5,313 nucleotides of DNA, taken from the NCBI GenBank assembly GCA_937900305.1, contig CALCCV010000352.1:1-5313 (forward strand). Direction: 5' to 3'. The notes below the pieces were generated by a model. The model saw only the letters and a program-made list of their open reading frames with translations. It made no database searches and was not told the DNA's origin. The stretch's first letter is position 1. Each line of letters starts with the position of its first letter. Made by a program: the position numbers and the translations under genes. The DNA is from an uncultured Pseudobdellovibrionaceae bacterium (lineage in GTDB: Bacteria; Bdellovibrionota; Bdellovibrionia; Bdellovibrionales; Bdellovibrionaceae). This document shows positions 1 through 4,722 of the stretch, one piece after another.

Positions 1-672
1 TGATCCAAAAATCAAAATCCGCATGGCTTTGTGAATATTCAAAATCTCTTCGCGAGAAAAACCCTTTCGCTGAAGACCAATTTTGTTAGACGCTCGAATC
101 ACAGCATAATTTCCCTGAGCGCGACTAAACGGCATGATGTCTTTGTTGATGACCGCGGAGCCAGCAATGTAGGCATTCTTGCCGACTTTTGTGAACTGAT
201 TAAAAGCGCAAACACCACCTATAAAAACGCCATCTTCGATTTCACAGTGTCCACCGAGGTGCGAATCATTGGCGATGATCACTCCGTCACCAATTCGGCA
301 ATCGTGGCCCACGTGTGTATAGGCCATCAAATAACAATTGTTACCAATCTCAGTTTTGCCGCTGCCCTTGCTGGTTGCTAAATTGACCGTCGAAAATTCG
401 CGAAAGGTGTTATTGCTACCGATGACCAGCTTTGTTGGCTCGCCCTTGTAAGAGATGTCTTGCGGCGGACCGCCGATGACGGCCCCAGGACAGAAGTGAT
501 TGTTTTCGCCAATCTCCATGATGCCAAATCGACTGCCAAGGGTCACATGACCCTCCACGAAAGTTCCCGCACCAATTTTTACTTTGCCTTGAATTAAACA
601 GTAGGGACCGATTTCAACATCCGGTCCACATTCAATTTCGCCTGTAACGACAGAGGTGGGATGAATCTTCAT
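1..672 (-). CDS. lpxA: LpxA-type UDP-N-acetylglucosamine acyltransferase, partial (C-terminus outside window)
   Basis: LpxA is the cytoplasmic enzyme that moves a 3-hydroxyacyl chain from acyl-ACP to the 3-OH of UDP-GlcNAc, the first step of lipid A synthesis. The frame is open for 224 codons from ATG at 672 to the window edge; the family usually has about 255-265 residues. Left-handed beta-helix hexapeptide repeats begin at once (MKIHPTSVV), with no LpxD-type N-terminal domain. Residues matching E. coli LpxA at an offset of two are QD at 71-72, GEPT, His120, the catalytic pair His123-Asp124, His142, Gln159, AQGN at 185-188 and RKGFSREEI from 202, which opens the helical C-terminal domain. 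Oddities are Asn158 for the usual His160, NLAT at 97-100 for HRGT, and Ser74 for Lys76. The start is fixed by an in-frame TGA at 684-682; ATG overlaps the skp stop as ATGA, and AAGGAG (692-687) lies 14 nt upstream, so translation is probably coupled. A divergent LpxA paralogue remains possible. Confidence -1.
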   Translation of the reverse strand, partial: MKIHPTSVVTGEIECGPDVEIGPYCLIQGKVKIGAGTFVEGHVTLGSRFGIMEIGENNHFCPGAVIGGPPQDISYKGEPTKLVIGSNNTFREFSTVNLATSKGSGKTEIGNNCYLMAYTHVGHDCRIGDGVIIANDSHLGGHCEIEDGVFIGGVCAFNQFTKVGKNAYIAGSAVINKDIMPFSRAQGNYAVIRASNKIGLQRKGFSREEILNIHKAMRILIFGS

Positions 673-1172
673 TTTTGAGTGTCAAACTCCTTAACGACAT
701 CATCAGTGATCTCAAGTGTTTTCTCAACAAATAAAACCATCTGATTGTTTTCCAGCACCAGGTTGAGCTTCTTGTCCTTAGCTACTTTTTCGATCGCTTT
801 TTTCATTTTCTCGAGGATTGGAGCTAGCAATTCATTTTGCTTCTTTTGCAGTTCCATTTGATTTTTTTGAAATGTATCGCGGTACTTGAACATCTCTTCG
901 TCAAACTCAGCACTTTTTTTACTCAAAGCATCTTCGGACAAAACCGATTTCTTCTTATCGAGATCTTCTTTCATCTTCTTTAGGTCGCCTTCTTTTTTCT
1001 GAAGGTCTTTGTTGCGCTTCTCAAGCTCGCCATCCAGCTCGGTTTTGACCTTTTTACCGGCGGCCGTTGAAAACAACGCCTTCTGCATATTTACGACACC
1101 CAACTGAACCTGTGCATGCACCGGAGCCGAAATGGCCACCAGCGACGCAAGTGTGATCAAAACTAACCGCAT
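669..1172 (-). CDS. skp: Skp/OmpH-family periplasmic chaperone
   Basis: Skp (OmpH) is a periplasmic holdase, trimeric in E. coli, that keeps unfolded outer-membrane proteins soluble on the way to BamA. The 167-residue product matches the family's usual length of about 160-180. A Sec signal peptide covers residues 1-20 (LVLITLASLVAISAP), with likely cleavage after VHA. The mature start LGVVNMQKALFSTAAGKK (24-41) is the typical Skp/OmpH opening strand and helix. A long Lys/Glu-rich helical region (about 44-135) forms the coiled-coil tentacles, and LNLVLENNQMVLFVE (136-150) with the following DDVVKEF is the characteristic C-terminal strand and helix of the body. ATG at 1172 follows AGGAGG (1182-1177) by 4 nt. 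The gene lies 94 bp after bamA and overlaps the next gene by 4 nt, so it is very probably cotranscribed with both. Family assignment is secure; chaperone activity is inferred from the family. Confidence -1.
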   Translation of the reverse strand: MRLVLITLASLVAISAPVHAQVQLGVVNMQKALFSTAAGKKVKTELDGELEKRNKDLQKKEGDLKKMKEDLDKKKSVLSEDALSKKSAEFDEEMFKYRDTFQKNQMELQKKQNELLAPILEKMKKAIEKVAKDKKLNLVLENNQMVLFVEKTLEITDDVVKEFDTQK

Positions 1173-1176
1173 AATT

Positions 1177-1182
1177 CCTCCT
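1177..1182 (-). promoter_or_regulatory. Ribosome binding site of skp
   Basis: AGGAGG, a near-complete complement of the 16S rRNA 3' end, stands 4 nt before the ATG at 1172. It fixes the skp start and suggests strong initiation, as expected for an abundant chaperone. The spacing is slightly short, but the overlapping GAGGA offers a longer effective spacing. Confidence -1.
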
Positions 1183-1186
1183 CAAG

Positions 1187-1211
1187 AAAAAAATAAAAAA
1201 TAAAATAAAAA
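1187..1211 (-). other. T-rich (U-rich in mRNA) tract in the bamA-skp gap
   Basis: On the coding strand 22 of 25 bases are T, interrupted only by A at 1206, 1201 and 1194. The tract ends just upstream of the skp Shine-Dalgarno. No GC-rich hairpin precedes it; the nearest inverted repeat is a weak ATTTC/GAAAT pair some 20 nt upstream, so a standard intrinsic terminator is not supported. A single-stranded U-rich leader could act as a standby or S1-type ribosome site, or mark an RNase cleavage region separating bamA and skp transcripts. The function is inference only. Confidence -1.
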
Positions 1212-1266
1212 TCCAAACCAAAAATCAATTTCTGCAAAACGAAATCCGATCGCCAACACCTTTACT

Positions 1267-3885
1267 TTAGAAAGGAGCTCCGATGGAAAACTCAAAAACC
1301 ACAGGATCTGGGTGAAATATGGGATCCCTTTTCATTGGGAAACCCCATTCAAATCGCAGCGGACCAATCGGCGAGAACCAACGAACCCCTAGACCCACAT
1401 CACTAAAAATGTCTTCAGCAATAAAATCATCTTGCGCAATCCCAGCGTCATAAAAAGCCACAAAAAACATGTCAGCTTCACGAATCAGCGGAAATTGAAG
1501 CTCCGACTGAACCAACATCTGCTGAGTTCCGCCAAAAAACTTTTGTGAATAGTCGATCGCGCTCTGGCCCGTGCGACCAGGACCATTCGGTGGCGCCGAT
1601 TGTTGGTAACTCAACTCTTTGTTCGACAGCTTCTGCTTGCCCACCCGACCGCTGCGGTAACCACGCAGGGAGTAAGGTCCACCCAAGAGAAGGCGTTCAT
1701 TGAATGGAACATCCTGGTCGTTCACAGATCCCACGCGGGCGTAGGACAGGTTGTTTCGCCAAACCACGTCCCAAAACAGCTTTTTAAAGAACTTTCCATC
1801 CAGGCCGCCGCGATAATAATTCAGATTTCCACCAAAACCTGTGTAAGCATAACTTGTCCGACCGTAAGCCCCTTCGCTCGGCCGAATGCGATCGTTGCGG
1901 GTGTCATACTCTAAACTCAAACCCAGCGTGCGACTTTGCCCATTGACCGTAGATAGCGGAAAGAGATCATAATCGGTAACGACTTCCTTGGTTTCAGCAC
2001 CAGTGACCGGATCTTTTTTTACGCGCTCAACTTCCGTCAACTTCGTTTCCGTCACCGCGAAGCTGATATTGCCGCGAATGTTTTTGCCCAACGGATGGCC
2101 CAAGAAAGTTGAGGCGCCAACTTTGTCTTCGTTGAAATCATCCCTCGTTGAGCTGATCGATTTAAAAACTCGCCCACCGATAGACCACTCGCTGTCGTTC
2201 CAATAAGGCTCTGTGAACGACAAATCAAAGCGTGAATAATTCGCGCTGAGATCGATGCTGACACCCAAGTTTTGCCCCTTACCGAGGAAGTTGGGCTGCT
2301 GAACACTCCCTTGAAAATTCATACCCTGGGCTGAGCCATAGCCGGCGGCGAGCTGAATCTGGCCCGTCGAACGCTCTTTGACCACGATATCAACGTTCAT
2401 AATTTCTGGTTTATCGGGAACCGAAGACGTTTTGAAATTCACTTCTTCAAAAAAACCGAGACGCTGAATATTGGCAATCGACTCACGCTTGCTGGTCTCG
2501 TGATACAGCTCACCTTCACGGATGCGGAGCTCTCGGCGCAAAACTTTGTCCCTGGTTTTTGTATTGCCCACGACATTGAGCCGTCCAAAGTAAACTTTTT
2601 CACCCTTATCAAATTCAAACACCAAATCCACTTTTCGGGTGTCATCGTGAAAAATACTTTTGGGCACGACGTTCGCATAAGCGTACCCGAGATCTCCATA
2701 CTTTGCGGTCAGATCACTCAAATCCTGCTGCAAAACATCGTAGGCGAAGATTTCGCTCTCGTCGATTTTGATGGTTTCAAAAAGCTCTTCGCGCGGAAAA
2801 AGCATATCTCCCGCAAAATCAATGGATCCGACCGAGTACTGCTCACCCTCTTCCACCGAAAAAGTGATGTACATGCTCTTGCGATCCGGTGTGACCGTCA
2901 CCATCGGGCGCTCGATCTTTGCGCGCACATATCCTTTTGAGTAATAATAAAAGGTCAGAAGCGTCACATCCCGATCAAAGGCCTCTTGCTTAAACCCACC
3001 CGTGCCAAAAATCGGGGAAAAGAATCCGCCTTCTGCCGTTTGCATCCGAGATCGCAAATCATCTTGGGTCAGCGCTTTATTGCCGAGAAAGGTGATCTTT
3101 TTGACTTTCACCTTTTCATTTTCATCAATTTTGAAATTCACTTTTACGGTCTGATCTTTAGTGACTTCCTGAACCGTGCCTTGCACGCGGGCGAGATAAA
3201 ACCCTTTGTCCTCGTACATCTTTTGGATTTTATCCTGGGCTTCTCGAATTTTTGCCAGATTCACAATCTCGAAAGATTTCATCGACGAATTTTCGAGAAG
3301 CTCTTCATCTTTGAATTCATTGTTTCCATCGAAAGTGATTTCAACGATGGTCGGCTTTTCGGTGACTTCGATTCTCAGATCGCTTCCGTCGCGGTGGAGT
3401 TGAATATCGGCAAAATACCCCGTCGCAAAAAGATCTTCGATGGCTTTGCGAATTTCGGGTCGAGTGACAGGCTGTCCGGTTTTGAAATTCAGTTTCGCAA
3501 CGATCGCATCTTTTTCAATTTTTTTATTTCCCTTCACACTGACCGTCGCAAAAGTCATCGTTTCGGGAAGTCCGGCTGGAGTTTCTGAAGTTTCTGACGC
3601 TTCCGACTTCGACTTCGCTCGTCGAGCTGTTTTAGCCTTGGCCGCAGGCTGCCTTGCCCCATTCACCTCAGCACCCGATTCGGTGTTGAGGTCAGATGCG
3701 GAGACGGCGTCACCACTGGAGGCAGAGGGTGCAATCACTTCATCTGATGAAGTGACGGGCGCACCAGTTTGCGCAGGTATTTGCGCGCTCATTTGCGCGA
3801 CAGAGTCCGACGACAGCGCAAGGATGCAGACTGGCCAACACAGACTGAAACTCAAGATGAGATGAACCAAGCTCTTGAAATGCAA
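1267..3885 (-). CDS. bamA: BamA, outer-membrane beta-barrel assembly factor (Omp85 family)
   Basis: BamA is the outer-membrane core of the Bam complex and inserts beta-barrel proteins. The 872-residue product has a signal peptide (about 1-30; hydrophobic core LVHLILSFSLCWPVCILAL), an Ala/Ser/Thr-rich then basic linker (about 30-108), five POTRA domains (about 111-180, 181-260, 261-351, 352-432, 433-508) and a C-terminal barrel (509-872). POTRA hallmarks recur, such as VKGNKKI, FLGNKAL, VVGNTKT and LGFFEEV. The L6 motif appears as LRGY (740-743), with likely ionic partners Glu795 in SELQFPL and Asp813 in FYDAGI. The C-terminus FEFSIGAPF is a clear beta-signal resembling E. coli FQFNIGKTW. The start is TTG at 3885, supported by AGGAG (3896-3892) 6 nt upstream and by the signal peptide that follows. 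At 872 residues it is longer than E. coli BamA (about 810), largely because of the linker. A dedicated promoter lies upstream, and skp follows after 94 bp. Confidence -1.
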   Translation of the reverse strand: MHFKSLVHLILSFSLCWPVCILALSSDSVAQMSAQIPAQTGAPVTSSDEVIAPSASSGDAVSASDLNTESGAEVNGARQPAAKAKTARRAKSKSEASETSETPAGLPETMTFATVSVKGNKKIEKDAIVAKLNFKTGQPVTRPEIRKAIEDLFATGYFADIQLHRDGSDLRIEVTEKPTIVEITFDGNNEFKDEELLENSSMKSFEIVNLAKIREAQDKIQKMYEDKGFYLARVQGTVQEVTKDQTVKVNFKIDENEKVKVKKITFLGNKALTQDDLRSRMQTAEGGFFSPIFGTGGFKQEAFDRDVTLLTFYYYSKGYVRAKIERPMVTVTPDRKSMYITFSVEEGEQYSVGSIDFAGDMLFPREELFETIKIDESEIFAYDVLQQDLSDLTAKYGDLGYAYANVVPKSIFHDDTRKVDLVFEFDKGEKVYFGRLNVVGNTKTRDKVLRRELRIREGELYHETSKRESIANIQRLGFFEEVNFKTSSVPDKPEIMNVDIVVKERSTGQIQLAAGYGSAQGMNFQGSVQQPNFLGKGQNLGVSIDLSANYSRFDLSFTEPYWNDSEWSIGGRVFKSISSTRDDFNEDKVGASTFLGHPLGKNIRGNISFAVTETKLTEVERVKKDPVTGAETKEVVTDYDLFPLSTVNGQSRTLGLSLEYDTRNDRIRPSEGAYGRTSYAYTGFGGNLNYYRGGLDGKFFKKLFWDVVWRNNLSYARVGSVNDQDVPFNERLLLGGPYSLRGYRSGRVGKQKLSNKELSYQQSAPPNGPGRTGQSAIDYSQKFFGGTQQMLVQSELQFPLIREADMFFVAFYDAGIAQDDFIAEDIFSDVGLGVRWFSPIGPLRFEWGFPMKRDPIFHPDPVVFEFSIGAPF
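3580..3597 (-). repeat. 9-bp tandem duplication in bamA linker (Ser-Glu-Thr twice)
   Basis: Plus-strand AGTTTCTGA occurs twice back to back (3580-3588, 3589-3597). On the coding strand it gives SET-SET within the linker before POTRA1. A neighbouring 6-bp doublet, GACTTC twice at 3605-3616, encodes KSKS. Both are in frame and look like slippage products in an unconstrained segment. Confidence -1.
3735..3755. repeat. 21-bp perfect palindrome inside bamA
   Basis: Arms TCACTTCATC (3735-3744) and GATGAAGTGA (3746-3755) are exact reverse complements around a single central base. The palindrome lies about 130 nt inside bamA, in the linker codons for residues 44-50 (VTSSDEV). As RNA it would form a 9-bp stem with a 3-nt loop; as DNA it has the two-fold symmetry of a dimeric regulator site. 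Nothing else in the window has such symmetry. Its function is unknown and it may be a coincidence of codon choice. Confidence -1.
3768..3798 (-). repeat. 12-bp periodic repeat encoding AQxx units in bamA
   Basis: TTTGCGC on the plus strand starts at 3768, 3780 and 3792, an exact 12-bp period. On the coding strand this gives four-residue units AQMS-AQIP-AQTG, then AP, at about residues 30-43, just after the signal peptide. It is a degenerate in-frame tandem repeat of a flexible Ala/Gln segment. Confidence -1.
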
Positions 3886-3891
3886 ATCAAA

Positions 3892-3896
3892 CTCCT
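3892..3896 (-). promoter_or_regulatory. Ribosome binding site of bamA, decides the TTG start
   Basis: AGGAG is followed by 6 nt (TTTGAT) and then TTG at 3885-3883. No ATG or GTG in the same frame lies at a suitable distance, and a later TTG (codon 6) would lose the positively charged start of the signal peptide. The TTG at 3885 is therefore the best start. Confidence -1.
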
Positions 3897-3922
3897 ATGA
3901 GGCCGCCGTTTTGAGCCGCCTC

Positions 3923-3951
3923 ACCCTAGCGAATGCTAGCAACCCTGTCAA
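3923..3951 (-). promoter_or_regulatory. Sigma70-like promoter of bamA
   Basis: A perfect -35 box TTGACA (3951-3946), a 17-bp spacer and a -10 box TAGGGT (3928-3923; matches TATAAT at T, A and final T) point towards bamA. Transcription would begin near 3916, giving a leader of about 30 nt with the AGGAG site inside it. The -35 box sits on the T-tail of an upstream hairpin. A CTAGC-gaat-GCTAG inverted repeat (3926-3939) covers the end of the spacer and part of the -10 box and could be a small operator, though 5-bp arms can arise by chance. Confidence -1.
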
Positions 3952-3992
3952 AATTCCCTGCGAAGGGAAAGGTTTTTCCCTGTGAAACGCAT
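3948..3992 (-). CDS. Candidate 14-residue leader peptide between lolD and bamA
   Basis: The frame MRFTGKNLSLRREF starts with ATG at 3992-3990 and stops with TGA at 3950-3948, inside the bamA -35 box. GGGGAG (4004-3999) stands 6 nt before the ATG, as good a site as those of the real genes here. The frame runs straight through both competing hairpins, so a translating ribosome would prevent them from forming. Three Arg codons (CGT, CGC, AGG) occur, but there is no clear run of one amino acid. A frame this short can be chance; the ribosome site and its placement are the only support. Confidence -1.
   Translation of the reverse strand: MRFTGKNLSLRREF
3950..3969 (-). terminator. Weak intrinsic terminator-like hairpin downstream of lolD
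   Basis: On the minus strand TTCCCT (3969-3964) pairs with AGGGAA (3959-3954) around the loop TCGC, and TTTT (3953-3950) follows at once. Six base pairs and four T make it a weak terminator at best. It stands about 80 nt after the lolD stop and would end or limit transcripts from lolCD just before the bamA promoter. Confidence -1.
3964..3981 (-). promoter_or_regulatory. Hairpin competing with the terminator-like hairpin (antiterminator geometry)
   Basis: AGGGAAA (3981-3975) can pair with TTTCCCT (3970-3964) around AACC, a 7-bp stem. It uses the same TTTCCCT segment that forms the 5' arm of the hairpin ending at 3954, so only one of the two can form at a time. This is the classic geometry of an attenuator. 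The pairing is seen directly in the sequence; a regulatory role is inferred. Confidence -1.
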
Positions 3993-4047
3993 CGTCAACT
4001 CCCCTGATCTCGATTTTTCTGCATCAGTAGTGAGCGTTTGGACGATT

Positions 4048-4722
4048 TCATGTCACCCACTCTCCATCTTTCATTTTGTAGACCTTGCTGAATCGCGAGG
4101 CAAAATTCAAATCGTGAGTCACCACCACCAACGTCAGATTCAGACGCTCTTTCAGCTGAAAAAACAAATCCTGAATTCGCTGACTTGTGACCGAGTCCAG
4201 ATTGCCCGTGGGCTCATCTGCAAACAAAATTTGTGGCTTTCGAATCAACGCTCGGGCAATGGCCACCCGCTGCAACTCGCCGCCCGACAACTCACTGGGA
4301 AAATGATGCATCCGCTCGCCCAAACCCATGAAGTACATCAACTCCGTCGCCTTCACGCGCGAAAGATTCAAATCGTCGCCCGCAATTCGACACGGAATCA
4401 GAACATTCTCAAGCGCGCTGAATTCGGTGATGAGGTGGTGAAATTGAAAAACGAAGCCCATGTGCTCAGACCGAAACTTCGACAGATCATCATCCTTCAT
4501 CTGCAAAAGATTCTGCCCCGAAAAATACAGCTGCCCCTGATCGGGCCGATCGAGTGTGCCGAGAATGTGCAAGAGCGTGCTCTTGCCCGCCCCACTCTGA
4601 CCCAAAATGCAAATCGCTTCACCACTCTCAACCGAAATGTCGATCGATCGCAAAATTTTCAACTGTTGCGGTCCCTGCTGATAAGCCTTCGACAGCTGCA
4701 CACCTTGGATGATTTTACTCAT
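4048..4722 (-). CDS. lolD: LolD, ATPase of the lipoprotein-releasing ABC transporter
   Basis: LolD is the cytoplasmic ATPase that drives LolC/LolE to release outer-membrane lipoproteins from the inner membrane. The 224 residues match the family length. Visible motifs in order are Walker A GQSGAGKST (41-49), the Q-loop at Gln93, the signature LSGGE (145-149), Walker B ILFADEP (165-171), the D-loop NLD (174-176) and the H-loop His203. The segment QFHHLITEFSALENV after the Q-loop is the LolD-type sequence that contacts the permease and separates LolD from MacB-type relatives. ATG at 4722 lies inside the end of the permease gene (8-nt overlap, ATGAGTAA), with AAGGA (4734-4730) 7 nt upstream, so the two are translationally coupled. 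The coding strand ends 162 bp before bamA. Confidence -1.
   Translation of the reverse strand: MSKIIQGVQLSKAYQQGPQQLKILRSIDISVESGEAICILGQSGAGKSTLLHILGTLDRPDQGQLYFSGQNLLQMKDDDLSKFRSEHMGFVFQFHHLITEFSALENVLIPCRIAGDDLNLSRVKATELMYFMGLGERMHHFPSELSGGELQRVAIARALIRKPQILFADEPTGNLDSVTSQRIQDLFFQLKERLNLTLVVVTHDLNFASRFSKVYKMKDGEWVT

Noticed and set aside
31..381. Plus-strand 116-codon open frame at the left end
   Set aside because: The opposite strand encodes a continuous LpxA-type beta-helix with catalytic residues, so this is an antisense shadow.
1..672. Assignment of the left gene as lpxD, which usually follows skp
   Set aside because: The protein starts directly with hexapeptide repeats and has the LpxA-type RKGFSREEI C-terminal entry; the LpxD N-terminal domain is absent.
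1201..1240. Possible separate promoter for skp in the A/T-rich gap (TTGATT then TTTTAT)
   Set aside because: Almost any spacing yields partial matches in such T-rich sequence, and no box is close to consensus; not supportable.
1229..1246. ATTTC/GAAAT inverted repeat after bamA as a terminator
   Set aside because: The stem is short and AT-rich with an 8-nt loop, and the T-tract is about 20 nt away, so it does not fit an intrinsic terminator.
2986..3588. Plus-strand 200-codon open frame opposite bamA
   Set aside because: It lies wholly within the POTRA-coding part of bamA, has a low-complexity Phe/Ile-rich translation typical of antisense frames, and has no family resemblance.
3901..3920. Repeated GGCGGC in the bamA leader
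   Set aside because: The copies are direct, not inverted, and only 6 bp long; no structure or known site is suggested.
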